The position numbers and the translations under genes were made by a program. Positions 50,599-60,406 of a stretch of DNA of 64,000 bases are shown piece after piece (position 1 is the stretch's first letter; the number at the start of each line of letters is the position of its first letter). Below the pieces are notes generated by a model. The model saw nothing but the letters and a program-made list of their open reading frames with translations. It searched no databases and was not told where the DNA came from. Source of the DNA: JAKJGA01 sp029554345 (GTDB lineage Bacteria > Spirochaetota > UBA4802 > JAFGJZ01); the NCBI GenBank assembly GCA_035395685.1, contig DAOPBR010000010.1, positions 1-64,000 of the forward strand. The letters run 5' to 3'.

Positions 50599-52878
50599 TT
50601 AGTGAAGAACATCCGCCTGTTCAGAAGATGCCGAAGCAAGGTCTCCGAGCAATGCGCATATAATTTTTTTGACTCCGTCGATGCCGCCGGCGGAAGGTCC
50701 GATGCATCCCGGACATCCTTCCTTACATGAACAGCGCGAGATATGCTCAGAGGCGCAAAGCGCGACATGATCAAATATGTCATAGAGTTTTGCGGAGAGT
50801 CCGCTTCCGCCCGGAGATGAATCGGCAATGAACAGTGCCGGCTTCAGGCTGAATGAAGATTTGCTCATGTTTATTGAACGTATATCCGAAGGATCGCAGA
50901 ACAAATGCACGGGCGCAATGTTTTTGAGAATGTAACCGACTGAATATAAAAGCGCGCCTGAGTTCGCTTTTCCGCCGAATGAATCAAGATATTCTTCATC
51001 GAAATCAATCCAGAAACTCGACGTGTGCATTTCAATCTCAGGAAGCGTGATTTTTCCGGAACCGATATTTTCATGAGTCCGGAATTTAATCTTTTTATAA
51101 AGCATCGCCTGTTCACGGATGTTTATTTCTCCATAACATAAATCAAAAGAGGCTTTTTTTATACTGCGGTCGTCGGCTAGAACATGAATGTCCGTCTTGC
51201 ATTCAGCGTCGGTATAATAATCAGAATCGGTTTCGTGACAGAAAGCGGTCCTTCTTTCCCAGTCGAGCTTATCAATATAAAACTGCCTGCCCTGATGAAT
51301 ATAAATCGCCTCGTCATGTATCAGTGTCGGCGCGCTCGAAAGATCAACCTCGCCTATCACTTTGTTTGCCGAAGTCGCGTCAACAATAACCACATTATCA
51401 TGCGACGCGCTTCTAAGTGAAACTTCATTCGCGGGATAAATCGCATTCATCCAGTGATATTTGCCTGATGCATTTTTGAGTATTCCTTCAGATTCGAGAT
51501 AATCGAGAATCTCCTTCGTAGTTGAAATGTGCGGCGCGAAACGTTCGTTTTCGGAAAAAGGAAGCTCAAACGCCGCGCATTTGATATGATCCAAAAGAAT
51601 CAATAGATTGTCCGGATTTATTACAGCGTTTTCCGGCGGAAAGCCGGTCAGAAATTCGGGATTCTCTGCTATGTATTGGTCGAGCGCGGAAGAATTAGCA
51701 ACAAGAAGCGAAAGCGATGAAGAGTTCCTCCGTCCCGCGCGGCCGAACTGCTGAAGAAGCGATGAAACAGAACCGGGATATCCGACTGATATTACAGCGT
51801 CAAGTGAACCGATATCTATGCCGAGTTCAAGCGCGTTCGTCGAAACAATTCCGTCGAGTTCGCCCGAGCGCATTTTGCGTTCGATGTCTCTGCGCTCTCC
51901 CGGAAGATAACCGCCGCGGTAGGCGGCAAGACGCGCGTGAGTTTTTTCCTTGATATAGTTTGTAATTATTTCGGCGCGGATTCTGCTTTTTGCAAAAACG
52001 ATTGTCGTGATTTTATTGCGTATAAATGTTGAAGCGATTTCAGCTGAAAGTTTTACTGACGACTGGCGTATTCCGAGGTTTTCATTTACCACAGGCGGAT
52101 TATAAATGATGAAATTCTTTTCACCCGAAGGCGCACCGCTCTCGTTGACGAGAAACATACTGCGCCCGGTAAGAGCTTCGGCATGATCTTTCGGATTAGC
52201 AATTGTCGCACTGCACAATATAAACTTCGGATTCGATCCGTAAAAGTTACATATACGTTCAAGCCTGCGGAGAAGATTGCAGAAATGCGAACCGAAGATT
52301 CCTCTGTAAGTATGAACCTCATCTATGACAACAAATTTAAGATTTTCAAAGAGCTTTACCCAGATGGTATGATGAGGAAGAATACCGGAATGAAGCATAT
52401 CCGGATTTGTAATAACCACATGACCCGACTCGCGTATTGATTTTCTCGCGTTTGCCGGAGTATCTCCGTCAAAAGTATAAGTTTTTATTTTTAATTCAAG
52501 CGATTCGACAATGCGGTTAAGCTCGTGCATCTGATCCTGAGCAAGCGCCTTAGTCGGAAAAATATAGAGCGCGCGGGATTCGGGATTTTTGATTATCTCG
52601 TCTATAACAGGTACATTATAACATAGAGTTTTTCCGGACGCGGTCGGAGTCACAACCACAAAATCATTTTTTTTCCGCGCATGATCAAAGGCCGCGCGCT
52701 GATGCGAATAAGGCTTCAATATTCCTTTTGATACATAATAATCGACGAGCCGTCTATCAATATAATCCGGAAATTCAGAATAAACCGCGTCCTTTGCCGG
52801 AACGGTATTCCACGATACGACATTTTCATTGAAGCCTCTGTCGGACTTCAGATAATCAATTAGCTGTTCAATATTCAT
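50599..52878 (-). CDS. mrfA: MrfA/YprA-like DEAD/DEAH-box helicase
   Basis: A 759-residue helicase. RecA-like domain 1: PTASGKTLCYNVP (Walker A, about 78), VVIDEVHTYRG (DEVH), LCSATIANP. Domain 2: TIVFAKSRIRAEII, VSTNALELGIDIG and QQFGRAGRRN. The C-terminal DUF1998 region carries a cysteine cluster CSCKEGCPGC (about 728-737), probably Zn or Fe-S binding. B. subtilis MrfA has this layout and with MrfB repairs mitomycin adducts by an excision route independent of UvrABC. The start ATG 52878 lacks a clear ribosome site; a TTGACT box is nearby, so a leaderless or weakly initiated start is possible. Confidence 0.88.
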   Translation of the reverse strand: MNIEQLIDYLKSDRGFNENVVSWNTVPAKDAVYSEFPDYIDRRLVDYYVSKGILKPYSHQRAAFDHARKKNDFVVVTPTASGKTLCYNVPVIDEIIKNPESRALYIFPTKALAQDQMHELNRIVESLELKIKTYTFDGDTPANARKSIRESGHVVITNPDMLHSGILPHHTIWVKLFENLKFVVIDEVHTYRGIFGSHFCNLLRRLERICNFYGSNPKFILCSATIANPKDHAEALTGRSMFLVNESGAPSGEKNFIIYNPPVVNENLGIRQSSVKLSAEIASTFIRNKITTIVFAKSRIRAEIITNYIKEKTHARLAAYRGGYLPGERRDIERKMRSGELDGIVSTNALELGIDIGSLDAVISVGYPGSVSSLLQQFGRAGRRNSSSLSLLVANSSALDQYIAENPEFLTGFPPENAVINPDNLLILLDHIKCAAFELPFSENERFAPHISTTKEILDYLESEGILKNASGKYHWMNAIYPANEVSLRSASHDNVVIVDATSANKVIGEVDLSSAPTLIHDEAIYIHQGRQFYIDKLDWERRTAFCHETDSDYYTDAECKTDIHVLADDRSIKKASFDLCYGEINIREQAMLYKKIKFRTHENIGSGKITLPEIEMHTSSFWIDFDEEYLDSFGGKANSGALLYSVGYILKNIAPVHLFCDPSDIRSINMSKSSFSLKPALFIADSSPGGSGLSAKLYDIFDHVALCASEHISRCSCKEGCPGCIGPSAGGIDGVKKIICALLGDLASASSEQADVLH

Positions 52879-52981
52879 AAAACTAGTGCTATATATATGT
52901 TAAGTGAAGTCAATAAAATTAATACCCTTTATTGCTTAATGATTCTTCAGATAGATAACAATAATCCTGATATAATTTTTA

Positions 52982-53010
52982 TTGATACTGCAGTTAAATC
53001 ATGATAGAAT
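52982..53010 (+). promoter_or_regulatory. promoter of the periplasmic-sensor hybrid kinase
   Basis: TTGATA (52982-52987), 17 bases, TAGAAT (53005-53010), 57 bases before the start at 53068. It lies in the divergent region shared with mrfA (52879-53067), which contains no other gene. Confidence 0.6.
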
Positions 53011-53067
53011 TAAAAAAGTCAGTATTTATTTAAATAATAGATTGTAACTATGTTATTGCGGAGCATT

Positions 53068-56000
53068 ATGAAGCTCAAATTAACGGTTTTGATAACAGCA
53101 GCAATGCTTTCTATCACAGTACCGGCACTTTCAGCCGGGGATACTCCTGCGGCTCACAACCATATTCTAATAATAAATTCTTATCATCAGACCTTTCACT
53201 GGACTGATGAAATTGTAACTTCCGCTGCAGCAGCAATCAAAAATAAAATTCCGGATGCTGAAATATACATCGAATACATGGATTCAAAACGATTTCCGGA
53301 TTATACCAATATAAACGCTTTTCTGAAACGTCTTGAAACAAAATACACGAATAACGCGCCCGGCGTAATCATCGTATCGGACGACGCGGCATTTGATCTT
53401 TTAAAAAAATTCGGCGGCAGAATTTTTCCGGGCGTCCCTGTTGTTTTCTGCGGTGTTAACGACATCAAATCAACCGAAGATCTTCCGCAAAATTTTTCCG
53501 GCATAATTGAAAACCTCGACATCCCCGGAAACATTGATCTAATAAAAAAGCTTTTCCCTGAAACAAAATATATCGCCGCAATAACGGATGGAACTCCGAC
53601 AGGTCTCGGAACACGCGCGGAAATAGCCCTGACAGAAAAATCAAATCCTGATATATCATACATTTATTTAAACGGAGAGAATCTTTCAACAGATGAACTT
53701 ATTTATGAATTGAAAAATCTTCCAAAAAATTCAATCGCAATTGCTCCGGCATGGTACATGGACAAGACCGGAAAAACATATTTAAACACCGAAAGTTATC
53801 CGCTTATTGCTGGAAACTGTCCTGTACCCGTAATTTCAACATCCGCCTCAAACATCGGTCTCGGTGTACTCGGAGGAAAAGCAAACAGCGGCATTATTCA
53901 GGGAACATACGCGGCAGAGAAAGCTGTTGAATTAATTAAATTCGGAATCGACGCTTCTCAAACAAAAGTTCAGACTGAAAGCAGAAATAAATTTATATTT
54001 GATGCAGATGCCGCAAAAAGATTTTCCATACCCATTTCGGCTTTGCCCGAAGACAGTATAATTATAAACAGAAAGTATTCTTTTTTTGAAAGGTATACAT
54101 TGCTTGTTATGATTTCTGCGGCGGTATTTCTTCTTCTTTTAATTCTGATTATAACGCTGACAAAGCTTCTGCTTTCCCGAAAACGCGTAGAAATAGAACT
54201 CAAAAAAAAATCAGAGGAGCTTAAACAGTATTTCTCCTTCGCACTCGATCTTTTCTGTATCGCCGATACCAAAGGAAATTTTCTGCGAGTAAACAATCAA
54301 TGGTCGCAGGTTCTCGGCTATAAGATAGAAGAGCTGGAAAACAGACAGTTTCTTGATTTTGTTCATCCTGATGATATAGAATCAACCCTGGCGGTTCTTT
54401 CCGATCTTGCCGAACAGAAAGAAGTGGTAAATTTCGTCAACCGTTACAAGGCAAAAGACGGTTCATACCGTCACATCGAATGGAAATCCGCCCCGCGCGG
54501 TTCTGTGATATTCGCCGCGGCGCGCGATATCACAGAAAGAATAAGGTCTGAAAATGAAATACGCGAATCACACAGGATGCTCCGCGAAAACGAGGAGAAC
54601 TTAAGAATCACCTTAAATTCAATCGGTGATGCCGTAATCACCACCGACACGGAAGGATTAATCACCAGAATTAATCCTGTTGCAGAAAAACTTACGGGAT
54701 GGAAAAGCCAGGAAGCAGAAGGGAAACAGCTTTCTGATGTTTTAAAAATCATAAACAGCAGAACCGGAAATGAAATAGCAAACCCGGCGGAAGAAATAAT
54801 ATCTTCAGGCAAAATAATAGAATTCACTGACAGCACACTTTTAATAAGCCGTGACGGCAAGGAATACCGCATTGCAGATTCGGGAGCACCGATAAAAAAT
54901 GAAGACGGAATCATCACTGGTGCTGTTCTTGTTTTCCGCGATATGACCAGAGAATATTCTATTCAGGAACAATTGAATCATTCAAGAAAGATGGATGCAA
55001 TCGGCCGTCTTGCCGGCGGCATTGCTCACGACTTCAACAATATGCTCGCCGGCATAATCGGCGGCGCTGAACTTCTTCAAATGCGTTTATCGGAATTCAC
55101 TGATGATCCGAAACTTAACGGCGATATCGATGTCATAATAAAATCCGCAGCACACGCGTCTGAACTTTCCAACAGACTGCTTGCATTTTCAAGACGTCAG
55201 GCAGCAGCATCTGTTCCCACAGATGTTCATCAGGCTATAATCGGTGCGATATCGCTGCTTCAAAATACCGTAGATAAACGTATTGTCATCCAGACGGAAT
55301 TTAATGCTGAATCAGGCGTCATAATGGGCGATCCGCCGCAGATTCAGAACGTCTTTCTCAATCTGGGAATAAACGCATCTCATGCAATGCCGAACGGCGG
55401 TATTCTTTATTTTTCAACACGTTTCAAAAATATGTCCGGCGATGAATGCGAATCTAGCCCGTTTGAACTCAATCCCGGAGCGTATATAGAAATCACAGTA
55501 TCTGATACAGGATGCGGAATAAAGCCGGAAGACATCAATAAAATATTCGATCCTTTTTTCACCACAAAAAAGCAAGGTTCAGGTACCGGACTCGGACTTG
55601 CCGCAGCTTACGCTACAATCCAGCAGCATAACGGAGCAATAACTGTTTCAAGTAAACTTAACGAAGGGACAACTTTTAAAATAATTCTTCCTTTAAGCGA
55701 AGAGCCCTCTGAAAGCAGCAGCATTAATGAAACAATATATACGGGGCACGGAACTGTTCTGCTTGCTGATGATGAAGAAGTTATGCGGCTGGTAGGCAGA
55801 GGACTTCTTGAAAAATTCGGGTATAATGTAATTCTCGCCGAGAACGGATTAAAGGCGGCAGAAATTTATAAAAATGAAAAGGACAAAATAGATCTTGTTA
55901 TTCTTGATATGATAATGCCTGTTATGAGCGGACGTGATTGTTTCTTCGAAATAAAGAAAATAAATCCGGAGGCAAAAATCATAATTGCATCAGGATTTAT

Positions 56001-56118
56001 TCAGTCACGTGATTTAACGGAACTTCAGAAAAACGGACTTAACGCATTTATACACAAACCGTTCAGAAGTCATGAGCTGAGCCGAGTTGCCGCCGAACTG
56101 ACCGGAAATCTAAAATAA
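53068..56118 (+). CDS. hybrid histidine kinase with ABC-substrate-binding-like sensor
   Basis: A 1016-residue inner membrane kinase. ATG 53068 is preceded by GCGGAG. Signal peptide or anchor to about 23, then a periplasmic domain (about 30-330) like ABC_sub_bind sensors (ILIINSYHQTFHWTDEI, PGVPVVFCGVNDI, YIAAITDGTPTG), TM about 341-366, two PAS domains (385-500 and 510-635). HisKA has GGIAHDFNN (H654), and the ATPase has LGINASHAM, DTGCGI and GTGLGL. The C-terminal receiver (880-1010) has ADDEEVM, VILDMIMPVMSG and HKPF, with all key residues. The sensor probably binds a small molecule directly. No response regulator with a DNA-binding domain is adjacent. Confidence 0.92.
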   Translation: MKLKLTVLITAAMLSITVPALSAGDTPAAHNHILIINSYHQTFHWTDEIVTSAAAAIKNKIPDAEIYIEYMDSKRFPDYTNINAFLKRLETKYTNNAPGVIIVSDDAAFDLLKKFGGRIFPGVPVVFCGVNDIKSTEDLPQNFSGIIENLDIPGNIDLIKKLFPETKYIAAITDGTPTGLGTRAEIALTEKSNPDISYIYLNGENLSTDELIYELKNLPKNSIAIAPAWYMDKTGKTYLNTESYPLIAGNCPVPVISTSASNIGLGVLGGKANSGIIQGTYAAEKAVELIKFGIDASQTKVQTESRNKFIFDADAAKRFSIPISALPEDSIIINRKYSFFERYTLLVMISAAVFLLLLILIITLTKLLLSRKRVEIELKKKSEELKQYFSFALDLFCIADTKGNFLRVNNQWSQVLGYKIEELENRQFLDFVHPDDIESTLAVLSDLAEQKEVVNFVNRYKAKDGSYRHIEWKSAPRGSVIFAAARDITERIRSENEIRESHRMLRENEENLRITLNSIGDAVITTDTEGLITRINPVAEKLTGWKSQEAEGKQLSDVLKIINSRTGNEIANPAEEIISSGKIIEFTDSTLLISRDGKEYRIADSGAPIKNEDGIITGAVLVFRDMTREYSIQEQLNHSRKMDAIGRLAGGIAHDFNNMLAGIIGGAELLQMRLSEFTDDPKLNGDIDVIIKSAAHASELSNRLLAFSRRQAAASVPTDVHQAIIGAISLLQNTVDKRIVIQTEFNAESGVIMGDPPQIQNVFLNLGINASHAMPNGGILYFSTRFKNMSGDECESSPFELNPGAYIEITVSDTGCGIKPEDINKIFDPFFTTKKQGSGTGLGLAAAYATIQQHNGAITVSSKLNEGTTFKIILPLSEEPSESSSINETIYTGHGTVLLADDEEVMRLVGRGLLEKFGYNVILAENGLKAAEIYKNEKDKIDLVILDMIMPVMSGRDCFFEIKKINPEAKIIIASGFIQSRDLTELQKNGLNAFIHKPFRSHELSRVAAELTGNLK

Positions 56119-56145
56119 AAAAGGGACGGTTAAACCGCCCCTTCT
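56117..56145. terminator. terminator between the hybrid kinase and the dehydrogenase gene
   Basis: An imperfect inverted repeat AAGGG-A-CGGT / ACCG-C-CCCTT with a small loop begins 2 bases after the kinase stop. Moderate strength; it sits between two convergent genes. Confidence 0.6.
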
Positions 56146-56178
56146 GCTCATTCTGTTTTCAAATTAACGAAACAACAA

Positions 56179-57222
56179 TCAGAGTCTGGCAACGATATCA
56201 TCACCGACTTCACTTGTCTTGTTATTTCCGCCTCTATCCGGAGTCTTTATCTTGTCATCCTTGAGGTGTTCTATTACGGCAGCTTCGATTTTCTTTGCAA
56301 TTTCTTTTTCACCGAGAAATTCAATCATCATGGCACAGCTCATTATTGCCGCGATAGGATTCGCTTTCTGCTGACCTGCTATATCCGGCGCAGAACCGTG
56401 AACAGGTTCAAACATTGAAGGCATTTCGCGTGTCGGATTAAGATTCGCGCTTCCGGCAAAACCGATTCCGCCTGTTACAATCGCAGAAATATCTGTCAGG
56501 ATGTCGCCGAAAAGATTAGAAGCAACAATAACGTCAAAAGTTTCAGGGCATCTCACAAGATTCATCGCCGCCGCATCGACATACATTTTAGTGTATTTTA
56601 TATCAGGATAATCAGCGGCAACTTCTTCAAGAATTTCATCCCACATAACCATGCTGTATTTGAGAACATTCGATTTTGTGATGCTTGTTACATGTTTCTT
56701 AACGCGTTTTTTCGCAGTTTCAAAAGCGTAACGTATAATTCTTTCAACGCCTATACGCGTGAAATAATTAATCTGCATCGCACATTCCTGCTGTGTTCCG
56801 ACATAGTGTCTTCCGCCGAGAGTAGTATACTCGCCTTCCGTGTTTTCACGGATACATACAAGGTCAATATCAAATTCCTTTTTGTCTTTCAGCGGCGTGC
56901 CTACGCCGGGAAGCAGTACTGACGGACGAATGTTTACATACTGGTCGAAATTTTTTCTCATCATAAGAAGAGGCTCAACAGCAATATGTTCAGGCGCCTT
57001 GTCCTTATTACCGAGTGCTCCGAGAAGAATGGCATCGAACCCTCTCAGCTGTTCAATAAAATCTTCAGGCGCGCAATGGCCGATTTTGGCATAAAGCGAC
57101 GAATTCCAGTCAAATTTTGTCGTAGTGCAGTCAAGATTCACTTTTTTGATTACTTTTTCAGCTTCTGCAACAACCTCAGGTCCGATTCCGTCTCCGGGAT
57201 AAAGAGCTATTTTATAAGCCAT
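56179..57222 (-). CDS. isocitrate/isopropylmalate-family dehydrogenase, tartrate/D-malate-like
   Basis: A 347-residue NAD-type beta-decarboxylating dehydrogenase. ATG 57222 follows AAAGGAGAG. Motifs: LYPGDGIGPEVVAEA (about 8), ILLGALGNKDKAPEH (about 70), YVNIRPSVLLPGVGTPL (about 95), VCIRENTEGEYTTLGG (about 122), ASNLFGDILTDISA (about 230) and EPVHGSAPDIAGQQKANPI (about 275). DIAG in the last motif indicates NAD rather than NADP. The first two motifs and the GGR-type loop resemble tartrate/D-malate dehydrogenases more than LeuB; no leuC/D is near. LeuB or NAD-isocitrate dehydrogenase cannot be excluded. Confidence 0.82.
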   Translation of the reverse strand: MAYKIALYPGDGIGPEVVAEAEKVIKKVNLDCTTTKFDWNSSLYAKIGHCAPEDFIEQLRGFDAILLGALGNKDKAPEHIAVEPLLMMRKNFDQYVNIRPSVLLPGVGTPLKDKKEFDIDLVCIRENTEGEYTTLGGRHYVGTQQECAMQINYFTRIGVERIIRYAFETAKKRVKKHVTSITKSNVLKYSMVMWDEILEEVAADYPDIKYTKMYVDAAAMNLVRCPETFDVIVASNLFGDILTDISAIVTGGIGFAGSANLNPTREMPSMFEPVHGSAPDIAGQQKANPIAAIMSCAMMIEFLGEKEIAKKIEAAVIEHLKDDKIKTPDRGGNNKTSEVGDDIVARL

Positions 57223-57317
57223 ATTTCTCTCCTTTATTTAACGCCCTTGGGCATATTTTCAAATCCATCAACTTAACATATTCTTAAGTCTATTAAATAT
57301 TTGTAAAGTATATTTTT

Positions 57318-59699
57318 TTACTTTAAAGCAGCAATCGTGACTCCGTCGCCGCCCTCACCCTGCTGGCCGCTTCTTGAGCTCAAAACATAATAACTGAATT
57401 TGAGATGACTGCGCACTGCATCTTTTAAAGCACCGGTTCCGTGACCGTGAATAACAACCGCAGTCTTAATGCTTTTAGCCATCATTGAATCAAGATCAGA
57501 ATCGAGTTTTGACAAAGCTTCGTCTACGCGCATTCCGCGGAGATCTACTGTATTATAGGATGTCTGAATTGTAAGAGGAATATCATTCGGTTCAATATTT
57601 ATCGGACGTGCCTGAAAAATCTGACGTGGTTCTTTTCTATCCTTAACGGCAAAAACATCCTTGAAGGAATATTTCGAACGGATTGAATTACCGAAGATTA
57701 CATTGAGTTTCTTGTTCTTCACATCTATTGATTCGACAATCCCTTCGGCCTCAAGAGGAATCACAAAAACAGAAGAACCCTTAGTGCATTTTTCCGGATT
57801 GAACTTTTCATACTTGTCTTCAAAAAAATCCTTTCTGATATCAAGAATACTCTCCTCTGTTTTTTTCTTTTCAGAGACAATTTCATCCCTTATTTTTTCG
57901 GCATCTTTTAAAGTGAGCTGATTGAGCTCTCTGATTCTATTCTGTATTCTCTCATGAGCAGTTTTGAGTTCTTCTATAAATTCTATTCCCTTTGCTTCCT
58001 TTGCCTCACGAACTGCCTGTTTGAGTTTTGTCTCAAGTTCTTCATTGGAAGAAATCTTTTCAAGAAGTTCCTTTCTGATTTCTGCCACAGCATCACGTTC
58101 AACTGCAAGCTCAGTCTCGTATCTGTGAAGTTTCTCAAGCAGAGCATCAGCATTCAAATCATCCGATCCGGCAACTTCCTTCGCTCGCGAAATAATATGA
58201 CCGGGCATTTTCATAAGATCGGCGATTTCGAAAGTATAGCTCATTCCAGGAAGATTACGCTTCAAAATAAATGTAGGCTTAAGCGATTCTGGATCAAAAA
58301 GAACGGAGGCATTCATAAAACGCGTATCTTCAGACGCCATTTTTTTCAGTTCGGGATAATGGGTAGTAACTATAAATTTAAAATTTTTGCCGGCAAATTC
58401 TTCCAATACGCTTCTTGCAAGAGCAGCTCCGTAATGCGGATTGGTCCCTGAAATAATCTCATCCACAAGGATAAGAGTTTTTCCAGATGGTGAATTTATC
58501 ATATCCGTCAAATTTTTTATCTGACCCGAATATGTTGAAAGCGACATGGAAATACTCTGATCGTCGCCTATGTCGGCGTATATATTGTCGAAAAAAGATA
58601 TTTTCGAATCAGGAGATGCAGGTATCAGCAAACCGTGCCGGACCATGAGAGCGCACAAACCTGCCGTTTTTAGAACTACTGTTTTTCCCCCGGCATTAGC
58701 TCCCGAGATGACCATGCCGCAGTTTGAATTATCCAGAATAATATCGTTCGCAACGACACCGTCCTTATTCATCAGATAAAGAAGAGGATGCCTCGCGGAA
58801 TATAATACAATTTCATTTTCATCTGAAATCTGCGGCTTCTCCGCTTTTATCAATTCAGAAAAAACAGCGAGTGAATTCAGAAAATCTATCTTTCCATAGA
58901 CATGCGCGTTCGTTTTTATCTCATCGGCATTATCGCATATTTTCTGTGCAATTTCCGCAACGGCTTTTGATATTTCTATTCCGTATTCAAACTGCCTTGA
59001 AGCGTAAAGGGAATTGTGTTCACGTATTTCATCCGGTTCAAAATAAACAGTCTGCATGGAATTTGATACGTCATGAATGGAACCGGAGAGTGCACCTCTG
59101 GAACTCGATTTTAGAAGAATCACGAATCTTCCGCTTCTAGTATCATGAACCTTTTCCTGAAGATGCTTGTCATATGCGGGCGAATTCATAATACGTGAAA
59201 TCTGTGACAGAATCTGTTTTTTCAAAGAATCTATTTCATGCTGAAGGCGCTTCAGCGCGGGGAACTTATCAACGACAAGCTCACCCGAATCAGTTAGTAC
59301 CGAAGAAAGATAATCCTTAACAGAAGAAATATCGGAAAATGAAAGATCATCGTCAGAAGATATTTGCGGAAGAGATTCTCGGTGAGATGAAATCTGACGT
59401 CTTAAAATTTCCGAAGCGATTACGGCGCGGCGTATTTTAAATATATCTTCCAGACCGACTTCGCTTCCCTTTGAAATCCGTGCTACGGCTTTGTCAATGT
59501 TTTCAATTTCAGAAACAGCCATACGTTCAAACTCAATTCTAAAATCCATGATCTCTTTTATCATGTTCATTCTTTTTTGCGATTCATCCAGCGCCATAGG
59601 TGCAAATGAATCGAGTTCAGCTGAACCGTATTCTGTTTTTATAAATTCGGATATCTTTGAAGTAATCTCATTAAAATCGAGTGAATCGTTTATGTTCAT
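57318..59699 (-). CDS. mutS2: MutS2 endonuclease/ATPase
   Basis: A 793-residue protein. The coiled-coil core (1-300) with no MutS mismatch-reading domain is followed by the ATPase: GANAGGKTVVLKTAGL (Walker A, about 335), VDEIISGTNPHYGAALA (Walker B), TTHYPELKKMA, then a coiled coil and KOW-like region, and a C-terminal Smr endonuclease domain (about 710-793): VDLRGMRVDEA and VIHGHGTGALKDAVRSHL. MutS2 suppresses recombination and, in B. subtilis, rescues stalled ribosomes. Length is normal. It lies 95 bases upstream of the dehydrogenase gene on the same strand. Confidence 0.94.
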   Translation of the reverse strand: MNINDSLDFNEITSKISEFIKTEYGSAELDSFAPMALDESQKRMNMIKEIMDFRIEFERMAVSEIENIDKAVARISKGSEVGLEDIFKIRRAVIASEILRRQISSHRESLPQISSDDDLSFSDISSVKDYLSSVLTDSGELVVDKFPALKRLQHEIDSLKKQILSQISRIMNSPAYDKHLQEKVHDTRSGRFVILLKSSSRGALSGSIHDVSNSMQTVYFEPDEIREHNSLYASRQFEYGIEISKAVAEIAQKICDNADEIKTNAHVYGKIDFLNSLAVFSELIKAEKPQISDENEIVLYSARHPLLYLMNKDGVVANDIILDNSNCGMVISGANAGGKTVVLKTAGLCALMVRHGLLIPASPDSKISFFDNIYADIGDDQSISMSLSTYSGQIKNLTDMINSPSGKTLILVDEIISGTNPHYGAALARSVLEEFAGKNFKFIVTTHYPELKKMASEDTRFMNASVLFDPESLKPTFILKRNLPGMSYTFEIADLMKMPGHIISRAKEVAGSDDLNADALLEKLHRYETELAVERDAVAEIRKELLEKISSNEELETKLKQAVREAKEAKGIEFIEELKTAHERIQNRIRELNQLTLKDAEKIRDEIVSEKKKTEESILDIRKDFFEDKYEKFNPEKCTKGSSVFVIPLEAEGIVESIDVKNKKLNVIFGNSIRSKYSFKDVFAVKDRKEPRQIFQARPINIEPNDIPLTIQTSYNTVDLRGMRVDEALSKLDSDLDSMMAKSIKTAVVIHGHGTGALKDAVRSHLKFSYYVLSSRSGQQGEGGDGVTIAALK

Positions 59700-59773
59700 A
59701 TTATTAAACCGTCAATAAGTCTCCGGAAAATTTCATGTTTATCTGGGCATTGTAATAAAAAAGCGCTAAAACC

Positions 59774-60406
59774 TCAACCATTATATAAAGAAGAAGCACG
59801 GTCATACAAATTCATTCTATAAATCCAGAAAAGAAGTGCGTTACGGAAACGTCTTTGTACACGTATATAAAGCTTCTCATGAAAAGAAATATTTTCTTCA
59901 TACTTAACAGCCTTATCTGCGGCAAAGCCGGAAACATCATAACCGTGATCATGCGCCATATCGATTATTCTATAAAGATGAAACAACTGTGATACTGCTG
60001 TTATTTTTTTATTTTTATATTTTTCAAGCGTTCTCAGTGTGTCATGTGTATCACAGCCGGAATAATCCTTTATGATAAATTCATGAGGAATATTTCTTAA
60101 TACAAGATATTTTGAAATGGAATCAACTTCATGCTTTCCGTTTCCGCTTACAAGAATTGCCGCATTCTTCTTCATAAAGAGGATACATGCAGCATCTGCT
60201 CTTTGCCGCACAACCGGTGAAAGTTCTCCGTTAGAATAAACTCTTGCACCGAATAGAACAATTAAATCATAAGACGAAGCGGCATCGGCTGAAACAAATA
60301 TTCTGTCTTCATACGAAAACAAATCCGGAGTAAACCAAAGAAATAAAATCATAAAAAAAACCGGTATAAAAAAAATTACCGGTATTTTTATCGATTTACT
60401 TGTCAT
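59774..60406 (-). CDS. SanA/ElyC/YdcF-like (DUF218) membrane protein
   Basis: A 210-residue protein. ATG 60406 is preceded by GGAGAAAGG and lies within the last codons of the upstream gene. A TM anchor at about 8-27 is followed by the DUF218 domain: YDLIVLFGARVYSNGELSPVVRQRADAAC (motif split here across strands, residues 46-74), ILVSGNG and DTHDTLRTLEKYK. The GARV and RQRAD motifs are those of SanA, which affects envelope permeability. The enzymatic role is unknown. A terminator-like hairpin lies within its first codons. Confidence 0.8.
   Translation of the reverse strand: MTSKSIKIPVIFFIPVFFMILFLWFTPDLFSYEDRIFVSADAASSYDLIVLFGARVYSNGELSPVVRQRADAACILFMKKNAAILVSGNGKHEVDSISKYLVLRNIPHEFIIKDYSGCDTHDTLRTLEKYKNKKITAVSQLFHLYRIIDMAHDHGYDVSGFAADKAVKYEENISFHEKLYIRVQRRFRNALLFWIYRMNLYDRASSLYNG
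60353..60383 (-). terminator. terminator-like hairpin inside the 5' end of the SanA-like gene
   Basis: On the minus strand ACCGGTA...TACCGGT with an 8 to 9-base T-rich loop is followed by eight T. It lies about 8-18 codons into the gene, in the TM segment. The Ile-Pro-Val/Phe-Phe codon repeat explains it, but it may still cause partial termination. Confidence 0.35.
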
